In this document: piece by piece, positions 35,838 through 47,961 of the stretch
How positions within the stretch are numbered: position 1 is the stretch's first letter
Layout of the letters: the number at the start of each line of letters is the position of its first letter
Origin: Methylobacterium sp. 77
GTDB taxonomy: Bacteria > Pseudomonadota > Alphaproteobacteria > Rhizobiales > Beijerinckiaceae
Reading direction: 5' to 3'
NCBI RefSeq assembly: GCF_000372825.1
Contig: NZ_KB910516.1
Location: 2,078,011 to 2,142,010 of the forward strand
Length of the DNA: 64,000 nt
Notes under the pieces: generated by a model
Seen by the model: the letters and a program-made list of their open reading frames with translations, nothing else
What the model was told of the DNA's origin: nothing
Databases searched by the model: none
Program-made: the position numbers and the translations under genes

Positions 35838-35867
35838 TGCCCCCTCCCCCGGCCCGAGAGACGAGCG

Positions 35868-36122
35868 ATGACCGCGCGCGGTTTCCCAACACCCTGGCTC
35901 GTCGTCGAGAAGACCGAGAGCTTTTGCATCGAGGATGCGGACGGGTCGTCTGTCGCCTGGACCTATTTCTCGGACGATGCGGAGAAGCGGGAGGCCACGG
36001 GTCTCATGAACCGCGAGGAAGCGCTGCGGATCGCGAAGGCCGTCGCGATGATCCCGGAAATGCGGACGATCATTCGCAGCATCCAGGATGGGTTGGCCGA
36101 ATCGGATGACGCCGCCGGTTGA
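35868..36122 (+). CDS. Small conserved hypothetical protein
   Basis: An 84-residue protein with W-L-V-V-E-K-T-E-S-F-C-I-E-D-A-D-G, then W-T-Y-F-S-D-D and L-M-N-R-E-E-A-L-R-I-A-K-A-V-A-M-I-P-E. I recall many small Rhizobiales proteins with this F-P-x-P-W-x-V-x-E start and a N/T-R-D/E-E-A-R-R-I-A helix; their function is unknown. It starts 30 nt after tRNA-Val and is followed by a convergent CAP-domain gene. Confidence 0.7.
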   Translation: MTARGFPTPWLVVEKTESFCIEDADGSSVAWTYFSDDAEKREATGLMNREEALRIAKAVAMIPEMRTIIRSIQDGLAESDDAAG

Positions 36123-36163
36123 ACGGCGCGGCGAGTGCCGGTTTCCGACACGCCGGGTCTTCG

Positions 36164-36679
36164 TCAGTTCCCAGCGAGGACCAGGGCCCAGAACCGCTTG
36201 TAGCGCGTGCCCGGCGCGTCGACGCGAGCGATGCCCACGCGCTTGAGTTGGGGCATCAGCATGTTCTTGTTGTGCTCGGGCGAGGCCTTCCAGCGGACGA
36301 GGACTTCGTCGAAGGTGGTGGAGCCGGCGCTCAGGTTCTCGGCAGCGAAGGAACGGCCGAACCCGGCCTTCGCCATGCGGGAATCGAAGGTCCCGCCGAT
36401 CTCGTGGCTGAGACGGCCGGCCTTGGCATTGGATTCCGCTTGGTAGGACGCAGCTCGGATCAGGCTTGAATCCAGCACGACCGGGCCGAGCCCATGGGAG
36501 GCCCGGTAACGGGAGATCGCCGCGGCGGCAGCACTCTCGTCGAGGATGACCGGGCTCGTCAGGTTGTCGGCCTCCGGCAGGATGCCCGGTGAGCCGCAGC
36601 CGGCCAGCATCAGAAGGCTCGCAGCCATCGCTGCGGCACAGACCCGCGAGAGGGTGGGAGACGTGAGAAATGAGGACAT
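36164..36679 (-). CDS. CAP-domain lipoprotein
   Basis: A 171-residue protein with a lipobox L-A-G-C (Cys28), so it should be lipid-anchored in the envelope. The mature part is a CAP/SCP domain: I-S-R-Y-R-A-S-H-G-L-G-P-V at the start, then L-S-H-E-I, the A-E-N-L region and V-R-W-K-A-S-P-E-H-N-K-N-M-L-M. The His and Glu of the CAP cavity are visible (S-H-E, A-E-N, P-E-H). Bacterial CAP proteins are mostly of unknown activity; some act at the cell wall. It is a single-gene unit. Confidence 0.85.
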   Translation of the reverse strand: MSSFLTSPTLSRVCAAAMAASLLMLAGCGSPGILPEADNLTSPVILDESAAAAAISRYRASHGLGPVVLDSSLIRAASYQAESNAKAGRLSHEIGGTFDSRMAKAGFGRSFAAENLSAGSTTFDEVLVRWKASPEHNKNMLMPQLKRVGIARVDAPGTRYKRFWALVLAGN

Positions 36680-36877
36680 CGATCGGAGCCGGTTCGCTGC
36701 GCTTCAGGGTCGTTGGCTCCGCCATCCCGGCCCGATAGGGCGAAAACGCGGCAGCGGCGCGAACCATCTCGCTCCACGGACCGATGTGTCCGATCCGCCA
36801 CTCCTCAGACCCGTCGTGACGAGCGCTCGCTCGGCCCGCAACACGATGGAGTCGAGGGCGAGCGAGGATCGATCCGC

Positions 36878-37093
36878 TCAGATCCGGGTGCCGTGGTCGC
36901 GCGGGGGTGAACCGCAGCGCCAGGCGGTGATGCGATAATCGGGATGGGTCCCGATCCATCGCGCGAGTTGTGGCTGCGCTACCCGGATGCAGCCCCTGGC
37001 ATCGACGACATCGAGCGGGAGCCGCTTCGATTCGCAGGTGTCCGGCGACTGCGCCATGCAAGCGGTGAAATAAAGAAAGAAGAAGCCTGCCAT
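36878..37093 (-). CDS. Small secreted hypothetical protein
   Basis: A 71-residue protein with a short hydrophobic start (M-A-G-F-F-F-L-Y-F-T-A-C-M-A) and three further Cys. The segment Q-P-Q-L-A-R-W-I-G-T-H-P-D-Y-R-I-T-A-W-R-C-G resembles the H-P-x-W/Y-R-V-x-x-W/F-x-C ends of small exported proteins seen in Methylobacterium. This is the only gene I can support in the 520-bp space between the CAP gene and the tRNA-Asp pair. The family is not named and the call is moderate because the frame is short. Confidence 0.5.
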   Translation of the reverse strand: MAGFFFLYFTACMAQSPDTCESKRLPLDVVDARGCIRVAQPQLARWIGTHPDYRITAWRCGSPPRDHGTRI

Positions 37094-37201
37094 CGTTCCG
37101 AGAGCCCGTATCCGCGAGACATTCTCAGGATGAGGCTAGTGCACGAACGGCCCAAGTCGAGGGTTGCCGAGGTGCATGCGTGGAAAGTTAAGGCTGGACG
37201 G

Positions 37202-37278
37202 TGGCGCGGGCGACGGGACTCGAACCCGCGACCTCCGGCGTGACAGGCCGGCACTCTAACCAACTGAGCTACGCCCGC
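37202..37278 (-). tRNA. tRNA-Asp (anticodon GUC), copy 1
   Basis: A 77-nt cloverleaf on the minus strand with encoded CCA. Acceptor GCGGGCG pairs with CGCCCGC, the anticodon stem CCGGC/GCCGG encloses CTGTCAC with anticodon GTC, and GGTTCGAGTC is the T-arm. Confidence 0.97.
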
Positions 37279-37335
37279 GTATCTGGGTAGTCAGGCATTC
37301 GGATCATCCATCATGACGAGCGTCTATGATGGACG

Positions 37336-37412
37336 TGGCGCGGGCGACGGGACTCGAACCCGCGACCTCCGGCGTGACAGGCCGGCACTCTAACCAACTG
37401 AGCTACGCCCGC
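37336..37412 (-). tRNA. tRNA-Asp (anticodon GUC), copy 2
   Basis: A 77-nt gene identical along its whole length to the copy at 37202-37278 and in the same direction, 57 bp upstream of it. The two are probably cotranscribed as one precursor. Confidence 0.97.
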
Positions 37413-37731
37413 ACGGCGTCCCGCCCCGTTTCCGGCGGTGTCGGGGGTCTAGTTTCCGCACCCCGACCTGTCAAGCAACACCACGCAGCATTTCAAACGA
37501 AATCCCGTCTTGTCTTGAGCGTCAGGCGTAGGCGAGGGTGAAGGACGCCGCCGGCGAGAGCGGAGACGGCATTGAAACCGCGTCTCTTTTCTGTCATACG
37601 CCCCCTCGCGTTGAACCGCCCGGCCGATAGGGCTGCCGTGGCGGTTCGTGCTGCTCCATCAGAAGCATCAACCGAGCGCACGCCTTCGACCTGTCGCCGG
37701 GTCGGAGGGCATGCGCGTTCAGGAGAGCCAA
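37413..37731. other. Leader region of rpmI-rplT
   Basis: A 319-bp space between the divergent tRNA-Asp genes and rpmI. No gene is seen, and infC, the usual neighbour upstream of rpmI, is absent. It should hold the ribosomal operon promoter and perhaps an L20-binding leader, but I cannot identify the structure by eye. Confidence 0.4.
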
Positions 37732-37935
37732 ATGCCCAAGCTGAAAACCAAGTCGGGCGCGAAGAAGCGCTTCAAGATCACCGGCACCGGCAAGGTCATG
37801 TATGCCCAGGCCGGCAAGCGCCACGGGATGATCAAGCGGACGACGAAGCAGATCCGCAACCTGCGCGGCACCACCACCCTGTTCGAGGGCGATGCTGCCA
37901 ACGTGAAGAAGTATTTCCTGCCCAACAGCCGGTAA
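37732..37935 (+). CDS. rpmI: 50S ribosomal protein L35
   Basis: A 67-residue, very basic protein starting [14 protein letters not shown], the signature of L35, with K-R-H-G-M-I-K-R-T in the middle. The ATG at 37732 follows AGGAGAGCCAA; the frame is open upstream but not L35-like. It precedes rplT by 46 nt, the universal pairing. Confidence 0.97.
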   Translation: MPKLKTKSGAKKRFKITGTGKVMYAQAGKRHGMIKRTTKQIRNLRGTTTLFEGDAANVKKYFLPNSR

Positions 37936-37981
37936 TCCTTCGCCGCAGCCGATACTGTTTTCGTAATTCAGGAGAGAACCC

Positions 37982-38356
37982 ATGGCCCGCGTCAAACGCG
38001 GCGTGACCAGTCACGCGAAGCACAAGAAAGTCCTCAAGGCCGCCCGTGGTTATTACGGTCGCCGCAAGAATACGATCCGGATCGCCAAGCAGGCGGTCGA
38101 GAAGGGCATGCAGTATGCCTACCGCGATCGGAAGAACAAGAAGCGCACGTTCCGCGCTCTCTGGATCCAGCGCCTCAACGCCGCTGTCCGCGAGCATGGC
38201 CTGACCTATTCGCGCTTCATCAACGGTCTGATGAAGTCCGGCATCGAGGTGGATCGCAAGGCCCTGTCCGAGCTCGCCATTCACGAGCCGGCGAGCTTCG
38301 CGGTGGTGGTGGAGAAGGCCAAGGCCGCTCTTCCGGATCTCGCCAAGGCTGCCTGA
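37982..38356 (+). CDS. rplT: 50S ribosomal protein L20
   Basis: A 124-residue protein with the long basic N-terminal helix of L20 (M-A-R-V-K-R-G-V-T and G-Y-Y-G-R-R-K-N) and the [10 protein letters not shown] globular part. L20 is an early 23S rRNA assembly protein and in many bacteria represses its own operon. AGGAGAGAACCC precedes the ATG. A hairpin terminator follows after 35 nt. Confidence 0.97.
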   Translation: MARVKRGVTSHAKHKKVLKAARGYYGRRKNTIRIAKQAVEKGMQYAYRDRKNKKRTFRALWIQRLNAAVREHGLTYSRFINGLMKSGIEVDRKALSELAIHEPASFAVVVEKAKAALPDLAKAA

Positions 38357-38391
38357 GGCGCGCCCCCACGCCCTCATCTTCGTCGATGCGA

Positions 38392-38420
38392 AAGGCGCGG
38401 GCCGAAAGGTGCCGCGCCTT
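38392..38420 (+). terminator. Terminator after rplT
   Basis: AAGGCGCGG (38392-38400) pairs with CCGCGCCTT (38412-38420), a 9-bp stem with an 11-nt loop, followed by CGTCTTTTGC. It separates the ribosomal genes from pheS, which starts 116 nt downstream. Confidence 0.7.
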
Positions 38421-38536
38421 CGTCTTTTGCAAAGGATCGTCGGCCGGCGCGCTTGCATTGGCGGCGCCAACCCGCAAAACCCTCGCGGGGCCGGAATACG
38501 ATCCGAAGGCCGCATGCCAACCGGTGGGTTGAACCG

Positions 38537-39619
38537 ATGACCGATCTCGACACCCTCGAAGGCGATCTGCTCGGGCAGGTCGGGAACGCGTCCGACGAGG
38601 CCTCCCTCGATGCCGTGCGCGTTGCGGCCCTCGGCAAGAAGGGCTCGATCTCCGAGCTGCTCAAGACTCTCGGCAGCATGACGCCCGACGAGCGCAAGGA
38701 GCGCGGCCCGCTCATCAACGGCCTTCGCGACAAGGTCCAGGGCGCCATCGCGATCCGTCGCGACGCCCTCGCCGAGGCCGCCCTCGAAGCCCGCCTCTCG
38801 GCGGAGCGGATCGACGTCACCCTGCCGGTGCGTGAGGCACCGGAAGCGCGCGGGCGCATCCATCCGATCAGCCAGGTCATGGATGAGATCACCGCGATCT
38901 TCGCCGATATGGGCTTCTCGGTGGCGGAAGGTCCGGACATCGAGACCGACGATTACAATTTCACCGCGCTCAACTTCCCGCCCGGCCACCCGGCGCGCGA
39001 GATGCATGACACGTTCTTCCTGGCCCCCGACCGCAACGGCCAGCGCAAGGTGCTGCGCACTCACACCTCGCCGGTCCAGATCCGCACCATGCGGTCCCAG
39101 GAGCCGCCGATCCGCGTGATCTGCCCCGGCCGGACCTATCGCCACGATTCCGACCAGACCCACACGCCGATGTTCCATCAGGTCGAAGGGCTGGTGATCG
39201 ACAAGAGCGCCAATATCGCCAACCTGAAATGGGTTCTGGAAGAGTTCTGCCGCACCTTCTTCGAAGTCGATGGGGTGAAGATGCGGTTCCGGCCATCATT
39301 CTTCCCCTTCACCGAGCCGTCGGCGGAAGTGGACATCCAGTGCTCGCGCAAGGGCGGCGAGATCCGCTTCGGCGAGGGCACCGACTGGCTCGAGATCCTC
39401 GGCTGCGGCATGGTCCATCCGAATGTGCTCAGGAATTGCGGCTACGACCCCGATTTCGTTCAGGGCTTCGCCTTCGGCATGGGGATCGACCGGATCGCCA
39501 TGCTGAAATACGGCACGCCGGACCTGCGTCCGTTCTTCGAGGCGGATGTGCGCTGGCTCGAGCATTACGGCTTCCGCCCGCTCGATATCCCGAGCCTGGT
39601 GGCGGGGCTGACATCCTAA
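38537..39619 (+). CDS. pheS: Phenylalanine-tRNA ligase alpha subunit
   Basis: A 360-residue class II synthetase subunit. An N-terminal coiled-coil (about 1-90) binds tRNA-Phe. The catalytic core shows motif 1 ([10 protein letters not shown]), [10 protein letters not shown], motif 2 ([20 protein letters not shown]) and motif 3 ([13 protein letters not shown]). With PheT it charges tRNA-Phe. The ATG at 38537 starts the family-type N-terminus; pheT follows after 127 nt. Confidence 0.97.
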   Translation: MTDLDTLEGDLLGQVGNASDEASLDAVRVAALGKKGSISELLKTLGSMTPDERKERGPLINGLRDKVQGAIAIRRDALAEAALEARLSAERIDVTLPVREAPEARGRIHPISQVMDEITAIFADMGFSVAEGPDIETDDYNFTALNFPPGHPAREMHDTFFLAPDRNGQRKVLRTHTSPVQIRTMRSQEPPIRVICPGRTYRHDSDQTHTPMFHQVEGLVIDKSANIANLKWVLEEFCRTFFEVDGVKMRFRPSFFPFTEPSAEVDIQCSRKGGEIRFGEGTDWLEILGCGMVHPNVLRNCGYDPDFVQGFAFGMGIDRIAMLKYGTPDLRPFFEADVRWLEHYGFRPLDIPSLVAGLTS

Positions 39620-39746
39620 GGCGCTGCGCTGCCGAGGATGTCTCATTTTTCTCCGGGTCTCGTGAGCGGGCACCGGCTATTTTCATCCTGATTGGGACCG
39701 GGCCGCCCACGATTGGCGGCGATACCGGCGCCGAAGGGGCTGTCCG

Positions 39747-42170
39747 ATGAAATTCACCCTCTCCTGGCTCAAGGAACACCTCGAAACCGAGGCGTCCCTG
39801 GATCATGTGTCCGAGACGCTGACGCGGATCGGTCTCGAAGTCGAAGGCATCGAGGACAAGGCGGCGTCGCTCGCTCCCTATGTCGTCGCCCATGTGCTCA
39901 CGGCCGAACAGCATCCCAATGCCGATCGCCTGCGCGTCTGCACGGTGGATGCCGGTGATGGGCAGCCGCTGCAGGTCGTCTGCGGGGCGCCTAATGCGCG
40001 GGCCGGGATGAAGTCGGTCTTCGCGCCGCCGGGCACCTACGTGCCGGGCAAGAACATCACCCTGTCGGTAGGCAGCATTCGCGGCGTCGAGAGCCGGGGC
40101 ATGCTGTGCTCGGGCGCCGAGCTCGGCCTCGGCGACGACCATGACGGCATCCTCGACCTGCCGGCGGACGCCCCGACGGGGCAGCCCTACGCGCTCTATG
40201 CCGGGCTCGACGATCCGGTCATCGAGATCAATCTCACGCCGAACCGGCCGGATTGCACTTCGATCCACGGCATCGCCCGCGATCTCTCGGCCGCCGGCCT
40301 CGGTGTGCTGAAGCGCGAGTCGATGCCGCCGGTGCGTGGCGACGACGACTGCCCTGTCCCGGTGACCCTCGACTTCGAGCCCACGGACAAGGGGTTGTGC
40401 CCCTATTTCGCCCTGCGCCTCGTGCGCGGCGTGAAGAACGGCCCTTCCCCCGAATGGATGCAGGCCCGCTTGCGCGCCATCGGCCTGCGCCCGATCAATG
40501 CGCTCGTCGACATCACCAACTACCTGACCTTCGATCGCGGCCGGCCGCTCCATGTCTTCGATGCGGCCAAGGTGAAGGGGGCACTCCTCATCCGCCGCGC
40601 CCGCGACGGCGAGAGCCTGAAGGCTCTGGACGGCAAGACCTACGCCCTGGACGAAGGCATCGTCGTCATCGCCGACGAGAACGGCCCCGAATCCATCGGC
40701 GGCATCATCGGTGGCGAAGCCTCGGGCTGCGATGCCGATACCGTGGATGTGCTGATCGAATCGGCGCTTTGGGATCCGGTGAACATCGCCCAGAGCGGAC
40801 GCCGCCTCGGCATCATCACCGATGCGCGCTACCGGTTCGAGCGCGGAGTCGATCCCGTCTTCGCCCTGCCCGGACTCGATCTCGCCACCCGCATGGTGCT
40901 GGACATCTGCGGCGGCACGCCGAGCCGGGCCGTGATCGCCGGTGACCTGCCCGAGACCGAGCGCGTCATCGACTTCCCCTGGACCGAGACTCGCAGGCTC
41001 GCCGGAATCGAGCTGTCCCGCGCCGAGATGAAGGTCACGCTGGAGACGCTCGGCTTCCATGTGGCCGGCGCGGGAGACCGGGTGAAGGTTCTCACCCCGT
41101 CCTGGCGCCCGGATGTCGAAGGCAAGGCCGATCTCGTGGAGGAGATCATCCGCATCGCCGGCCTCGACCGGATCGAGCCCAAACCGCTGCCCCGCGACGA
41201 TGCCTCCATCGGTAAGGCGACGCTGACGCCGTTGCAGAAGCGCACGCGCCTCGCCAAGCGGGCGCTGGCCACGCGAGGGCTCGTGGAAGCGGTGACCTGG
41301 TCGTTCATCCCGCATGACGACGCCGTGCTCTTCGGCGGCGGCAAGGCGGATCTGGCATTGGCCAACCCCATCGCCGCCGACCTCTCCGACATGCGGCCGA
41401 GCCTCGTGCCGGGTCTGCTCCGCGCGGCCCAGCGCAACGCCGACCGTGGATATGGCGATGTCGCCCTGTTCGAGGTCGGCCAATGCTTCGAGACCGACCA
41501 GCCCGAGGGCCAGTCGATCCGCGCTACTGCCATCCGCCGCGGCACGGCGCGCCATGCAGGCGCCGGTCGCCATTGGGAGGGCGCCGCCGCGACCGTCGAT
41601 GCGTTCGAGGCCAAGGCCGATGCGCTGGCGCTCCTCACCGCGCTCGGCGTGCCGACCGGCGGGCTCCAGATCGTGGCGGGCGGGCCGAGCTGGCTGCATC
41701 CCGGCCGCTCGGGCACGATGCAATTCGGGCCGAAGAACCAGATCGGCTATTTCGGCGAGATTCATCCTCGCGTGATGAAGGCGCTCGACCTCAAGGGCAC
41801 GCTCGTCGCCTTCGAGATCACCCTCGATGCCGTACCCCTGCCGAAATACCGGCCCACCAAGGTCAAGCCCGCCCTCGCCCTCTCCGATTTCCAGCCGATC
41901 TCGCGCGATTTCGCCTTCGTGGTTAGCCGTGACGTGGCGGCGGGCGATGTGGTGAAGGCGGCTCAGGGCGCGGAACGCAAGCTGATCGCCGGCATCGACG
42001 TCTTCGACATCTACGAGGGCATCGGTATCCCCGAGGGAGCGAAATCCGTTGCCATCGCAGTGAGGCTGCAACCGGTGGAACGCACCCTCACCGATGCGGA
42101 AATCGAGACCGTGACCGCCAAGATCGTCGCCGAGGTGACCCGCAAGACCGGCGCGACCCTGAGGGGCTGA
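39747..42170 (+). CDS. pheT: Phenylalanine-tRNA ligase beta subunit
   Basis: An 807-residue subunit with the expected modules: N-terminal M-K-F-T-L-S-W-L-K, an OB/tRNA-binding domain (about 40-150, [11 protein letters not shown]), the B3/B4 editing domain (N-R-P-D-C and I-G-G-I-I-G-G-E), B5, and a C-terminal ferredoxin-fold anticodon-binding domain ([10 protein letters not shown]). It edits tyrosine-charged tRNA-Phe and binds tRNA. Length is normal for the family. Confidence 0.97.
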   Translation: MKFTLSWLKEHLETEASLDHVSETLTRIGLEVEGIEDKAASLAPYVVAHVLTAEQHPNADRLRVCTVDAGDGQPLQVVCGAPNARAGMKSVFAPPGTYVPGKNITLSVGSIRGVESRGMLCSGAELGLGDDHDGILDLPADAPTGQPYALYAGLDDPVIEINLTPNRPDCTSIHGIARDLSAAGLGVLKRESMPPVRGDDDCPVPVTLDFEPTDKGLCPYFALRLVRGVKNGPSPEWMQARLRAIGLRPINALVDITNYLTFDRGRPLHVFDAAKVKGALLIRRARDGESLKALDGKTYALDEGIVVIADENGPESIGGIIGGEASGCDADTVDVLIESALWDPVNIAQSGRRLGIITDARYRFERGVDPVFALPGLDLATRMVLDICGGTPSRAVIAGDLPETERVIDFPWTETRRLAGIELSRAEMKVTLETLGFHVAGAGDRVKVLTPSWRPDVEGKADLVEEIIRIAGLDRIEPKPLPRDDASIGKATLTPLQKRTRLAKRALATRGLVEAVTWSFIPHDDAVLFGGGKADLALANPIAADLSDMRPSLVPGLLRAAQRNADRGYGDVALFEVGQCFETDQPEGQSIRATAIRRGTARHAGAGRHWEGAAATVDAFEAKADALALLTALGVPTGGLQIVAGGPSWLHPGRSGTMQFGPKNQIGYFGEIHPRVMKALDLKGTLVAFEITLDAVPLPKYRPTKVKPALALSDFQPISRDFAFVVSRDVAAGDVVKAAQGAERKLIAGIDVFDIYEGIGIPEGAKSVAIAVRLQPVERTLTDAEIETVTAKIVAEVTRKTGATLRG

Positions 42171-42222
42171 GCCGGGTCGTGCGACGCACGGATTCAATAC
42201 TTTCGAGGGAAACAAGCCGGCC

Positions 42223-43059
42223 ATGGCGAACCGCGAACTGATCGAGGTCTTGTCGGCCGCCAAGCATCTGCCGAAGGAAGCGGTGCTTCAGGCCGTGGCG
42301 AATCCGTCGGACATCGCCGATGCCGTCCTTGCCGTCCTTGGCTTGGCGGCCGAGGGTAAGGACCTCGACGAGGCCCAGGGCAACCTGCTGTTCTGGGGGC
42401 TGCACATCCTGGCGGCAGGCCGTGAGACGCGCGCCTTCGCGCCGCTCATGGAGCTTTTGCGGCGTCAGGATGCCGACACCCTCGACGCCCTCCTCGGCGA
42501 CGCCCTGACGACGACCATGGCCAAGGTGATCGTCAGCGTCTTCAATGGCGACGTCGCGCCGATGCATGCATTGCTGCTCGATTCGACGGTGGATGGCTTT
42601 GCCCGAAACGAGGTCTTCGCCGCCCTCGCCTTCCTGACGCAGACCGGGCGGATCGACCGGGCACAGACTCACGATCTCCTCGTCCGTTTCGACGACAAGC
42701 GCGCCGCGGTCGAGGTCGATATCGGTTGGGTCGGGTGGGAGGAGACCATCGCCCTCCTCGGATTCGCCGATCTCGCCCTGAGGAGCACGGCGGCCCGGGC
42801 CGATGGCCGCCTGACCAACGAGTTCAGCGACGCGCAGTGGTTCCACACCACCCTGCGTCGGGCGACGGCCAAGCCGGACGACCTGCAGCGTTTCGACAGT
42901 CGCAACTACGGCACCTTCGACGATCCGGTCACGGAGCTGCATTGGACGGCGGAAGGTGCCGGCCTGCCGATCCGCAACCCGGTGAAGATCGGCCGTAACG
43001 ATCCGTGCCCGTGCGGAAGCGGGAAGAAGTACAAGAAGTGCTGCCTCGGCGCGGCGTGA
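42223..43059 (+). CDS. DUF1186 protein with C-terminal SEC-C zinc motif
   Basis: A 278-residue protein. The helical repeat-like body (about 1-230) resembles DUF1186, with [13 protein letters not shown] and L-G-W-E-E-T-I-type segments. The last 20 residues are a complete SEC-C motif ([19 protein letters not shown]), the zinc-binding tail also found on SecA that contacts SecB or ribosomes. The function is unknown; the tail suggests a link to protein export or nascent chains. It follows pheT by 52 nt. Confidence 0.8.
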   Translation: MANRELIEVLSAAKHLPKEAVLQAVANPSDIADAVLAVLGLAAEGKDLDEAQGNLLFWGLHILAAGRETRAFAPLMELLRRQDADTLDALLGDALTTTMAKVIVSVFNGDVAPMHALLLDSTVDGFARNEVFAALAFLTQTGRIDRAQTHDLLVRFDDKRAAVEVDIGWVGWEETIALLGFADLALRSTAARADGRLTNEFSDAQWFHTTLRRATAKPDDLQRFDSRNYGTFDDPVTELHWTAEGAGLPIRNPVKIGRNDPCPCGSGKKYKKCCLGAA

Positions 43060-43081
43060 GGAAAGGCGCCGGCCCCCGGAG

Positions 43082-43118
43082 CTCAGGGCTCGGCCGAAAG
43101 TTCAGGGCTCGGCCAAAG
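43082..43118. repeat. Tandem duplication of about 18 bp
   Basis: CTCAGGGCTCGGCCGAAAG is followed at once by TTCAGGGCTCGGCCAAAG. The unit contains the palindrome TCGGCCGA. It lies in the 127-bp gap before the FMN reductase gene. Confidence 0.6.
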
Positions 43119-43186
43119 AATCGCGACAGCATTTGTCGGCGCAGATACGATGCACCCACAGCGTTCATCTTCGCCGGAGCAGCAGC

Positions 43187-43765
43187 ATGTCCCTCGTAAT
43201 CCCCGTCATCCTCGGTTCCGTCCGCAGCGAGCGCCAGGGTCTGCGGGGCGCGCGCTTCGTGGTGAGAGCGCTTGAGGAACGCGGCATCGAGGCGCCGCTC
43301 GTGGACCCGGCCGAGTTGAAGCTGCCGCTCCTCGACAAGATGTACAAGGAATATCCCAAGGGCGAAGCGCCGTCGGTGCTGGAAGAGCTCGCCACGCTGT
43401 ATCGCCGGTCGGACGCCTTCGTCGTCGTCTCGGCCGAGTACAACCACTCGATCCCGCCGGCTCTTTCCAACACCCTCGACCATTTCCTCGAAGAGTATTT
43501 CTGGCGGCCATCGGCCATCGTCTGCTACTCGGCCGGCCAGTATGGCGGCGTCCGGGCGGCAATGCAGCTGCGGGCGATGATGGCGGAGCTCGGTGCGCCG
43601 AGCATCGCGTCGCTTCTGCCGATCCCTCGGATCCACAAGGCGCTCGACGCCGAAGGCGTGGCGCAGGAGGAGTGGCTGTCGAAGGCGGCCAAGCGCTTCC
43701 TCGACGAACTCGTCTGGCATGCCGAGGCCCTGAAGGCGCAGCGCGCCAAGGGCACGCCCTATTGA
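43187..43765 (+). CDS. NADPH-dependent FMN reductase family protein
   Basis: A 192-residue flavodoxin-fold protein. The start I-P-V-I-L-G-S-V-R-S-E-R-Q-G is the FMN phosphate-binding loop (G-S-x-R), and A-E-Y-N-H-S-I-P-P-A-L-S-N-T-L-D-H is the conserved flavin-contact segment of this family. Typical members reduce quinones, azo dyes or free flavin with NAD(P)H. The ATG at 43187 is the family start; an in-frame ATG at 43133 adds 18 unlikely residues. No neighbour indicates the natural substrate. Confidence 0.85.
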   Translation: MSLVIPVILGSVRSERQGLRGARFVVRALEERGIEAPLVDPAELKLPLLDKMYKEYPKGEAPSVLEELATLYRRSDAFVVVSAEYNHSIPPALSNTLDHFLEEYFWRPSAIVCYSAGQYGGVRAAMQLRAMMAELGAPSIASLLPIPRIHKALDAEGVAQEEWLSKAAKRFLDELVWHAEALKAQRAKGTPY

Positions 43766-43823
43766 GCCGCATTCGGCGCGGGATTTGCGCGTTCTCACCT
43801 CCGTGAAACCGGATGGGGCGCCG

Positions 43824-44150
43824 ATGACGATCCTTCAAACCTTCCTCGCCAGCCTCGTGAAGGCGGCTCTGATCTCGGACGATGCGACGAGCCTTCGCTG
43901 GCGCGATGAGACGAGGCGCGCCCAGGCCGCCCTGGTGGCGGATTCGCAGGCGGTGGCGGGGCTGAAGATCGACGGGATCTGGACGCTGGCCGTCAGGGAG
44001 GCCGAGGCGCCGGAGTTTTGCGCCTCGGAGAGCAGGGTCTCGTTCGGCATGCCGGTCGCCTGCCCGTTCACCCTCGCCGAGGTCACGGATGCTGGCTTCG
44101 ACATCGATGCCGGCGTGGAGCGGATCGCCGATTCCGCTTCCACCGGTTGA
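43824..44150 (+). CDS. Hypothetical protein
   Basis: A 108-residue protein with an amphipathic N-terminal helix (T-I-L-Q-T-F-L-A-S-L-V-K-A-A-L), the segment R-W-R-D-E-T-R-R-A-Q-A-A-L-V-A-D and a C-terminal F-T-L-A-E-V-T-D-A-G-F-D-I-D-A. I do not recognise a family. There is no signal peptide or membrane helix. It lies 58 nt after the FMN reductase and 149 nt before rnr in the same direction. The ATG at 43824 is chosen over a TTG at 43785. Confidence 0.55.
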   Translation: MTILQTFLASLVKAALISDDATSLRWRDETRRAQAALVADSQAVAGLKIDGIWTLAVREAEAPEFCASESRVSFGMPVACPFTLAEVTDAGFDIDAGVERIADSASTG

Positions 44151-44299
44151 TGGCGGGCAATGAAGAGTGGAAGAACATTGCCCCAGGGCGCGCCCGGTCC
44201 CATGTTGAGGTCCGTGGAAAGGCCCGAGCCTGAGGCCTTCCGATCTCTCGCCGCCAAGACTTCGAGCGGCGCGTTACACGATTTCGAGCCCAGAGACAT

Positions 44300-46612
<2,313 letters not shown>

Positions 46613-46715
46613 GGGGCATCGTGTAGGTGAATGGTCGATGGGCTCTTCGCCCCTCCTCGATCGCCTCGTTCCGGGGTGGCGGGGTCGGCGGTGGGAGCAA
46701 TGGAGAGGCACGCCA

Positions 46716-47195
46716 ATGACTGCGAGCGTCCAGACCCTGCCCGGCGAGCGCGTGGGCCTTATGAAGGCGATGGCCCGCGGCTTTCTCTGCCGCTGCCCGC
46801 ATTGCGGCGAGGGCAAGCTCTTCGGCAAGTTCCTGAAGGTCCGCCCTTCCTGCGACGCGTGCGGACTCGAGTTCCACCACCACCGAGCCGACGATCTTCC
46901 TCCCTATGTCGTGATCTTCATCATCGGCCACATCGTCGGCTACTTCATTCTGGAATTGGAGACGAACTACGACGTGCCGTTGTGGTTTCAGCTCTCGTTC
47001 TGGCCGATCGTCACCCTCGGATCGGCCCTCGCGCTGCTCCAGCCGGTGAAGGGCTCGGTGATCGGATTGCAGTACGCCCTTGGCATGGGGGGCTTTGCCA
47101 CGCTACCGACGGGCTCAAGCGTGGCAATTGCGCGATCCGAGGAGGTTCAGCTTGGACCAAGCGACAATCCTATCCCAGACCTCGGCCGCGCCTGA
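46716..47195 (+). CDS. DUF983 family membrane protein
   Basis: A 159-residue protein with an N-terminal zinc-ribbon-like half, C-R-C-P-H-C-G-E-G-K-L-F and C-D-A-C-G-L-E-F, followed by two membrane helices (Y-V-V-I-F-I-I-G-H-I-V and L-W-F-Q-L-S-F-W-P-I-V). This is the DUF983 layout. In some bacteria DUF983 genes lie near cytochrome oxidase assembly genes, but the function is unknown. The last 44 nt overlap the following Nudix gene in another frame. Confidence 0.85.
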   Translation: MTASVQTLPGERVGLMKAMARGFLCRCPHCGEGKLFGKFLKVRPSCDACGLEFHHHRADDLPPYVVIFIIGHIVGYFILELETNYDVPLWFQLSFWPIVTLGSALALLQPVKGSVIGLQYALGMGGFATLPTGSSVAIARSEEVQLGPSDNPIPDLGRA

Positions 47196-47895
47196 CTCTC
47201 CCAAGCGCAAGGTCACTCTGCGGCCGCGTAATGCGGCGACCCTCATCATCATCGACCGCACGGGACGTCAGCCCAAGTTCCTGATGGGCAAGCGCCACGA
47301 AGGCCTCGCCTTCATGCCCGGCAAATTCGTATTCCCCGGCGGGCGGATCGAACCCGGCGACCGCCGCATGAGCGTCGCTGGCGCGCTCTCGTCGCGGGCG
47401 GACGATGCGCTGGCCAAGCGCGTGCCCCGCGCCTCGCATTCCCTGGGACGGGCGCTCGCTTTGGCGGCGATCCGCGAGACCTCCGAGGAGACCGGTCTCT
47501 TTCTCGGCACGACCGATTATGGGCCGCCGGAAACCACGCCGGAGGGAAGCTGGTCGGCGTTCAAAGAGCTTGGCGTGATGCCCGACCTCGAAGCGCTGCA
47601 TCTCGTCGCTCGGGCGATCACGCCGCCCGGCCGGCCGCGCCGGTTCGACACGCGCTTCTTCACCATCGACCGCAAGGCGGTCGTCGCCGAACAGCCGGGC
47701 ATCGTCACGCCGACATCGGAGTTGGTGGAGCTCGCCTGGGTGAGCTTTGCCGAGGCGCGGGAACTCGACCTGCCGCGCATTACCCGCGTCGTCCTCGACG
47801 AATTGGAAGTGCACATCGCCGGCGGATTCGCACCCTATCTGCCGATACCGTTCTTCTACGACCGTAACGGCAAGAACGTCCGCGAGGTTCTGTAG
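47152..47895 (+). CDS. Nudix hydrolase
   Basis: A 247-residue Nudix-fold protein. The N-terminal strand R-N-A-A-T-L-I-I-I-D-R and F-P-G-G-R-I-E-P-G-D precede the helix A-A-I-R-E-T-S-E-E-T-G-L, which is the R-E-x-x-E-E-x-G core of the Nudix box with its metal-binding Glu residues. A longer than usual insertion between G-G and R-E resembles NUDT7/NUDT19-like enzymes. The substrate is unknown. The start is TTG at 47152, since GGAGG (47141-47145) stands 6 nt before it; this overlaps the DUF983 gene by 44 nt. Confidence 0.85.
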   Translation: MDQATILSQTSAAPDSPKRKVTLRPRNAATLIIIDRTGRQPKFLMGKRHEGLAFMPGKFVFPGGRIEPGDRRMSVAGALSSRADDALAKRVPRASHSLGRALALAAIRETSEETGLFLGTTDYGPPETTPEGSWSAFKELGVMPDLEALHLVARAITPPGRPRRFDTRFFTIDRKAVVAEQPGIVTPTSELVELAWVSFAEARELDLPRITRVVLDELEVHIAGGFAPYLPIPFFYDRNGKNVREVL

Positions 47896-47961
47896 GCGGC
47901 ATCAGGAACCGTATCCGCTCACATTCCGTTGATCGGATGATGATGTAGCTGGAGTACGACG

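Noticed and set aside
36546..36938. Plus-strand frame across the CAP-gene upstream region
   Set aside because: It runs partly antisense to the CAP-domain lipoprotein and has no recognisable domain.
39429..42263. Minus-strand frame of about 944 codons opposite pheT
   Set aside because: It is antisense to a clearly recognised pheT, low in complexity and rich in Arg, Gly, Asp and His as expected for a shadow frame.
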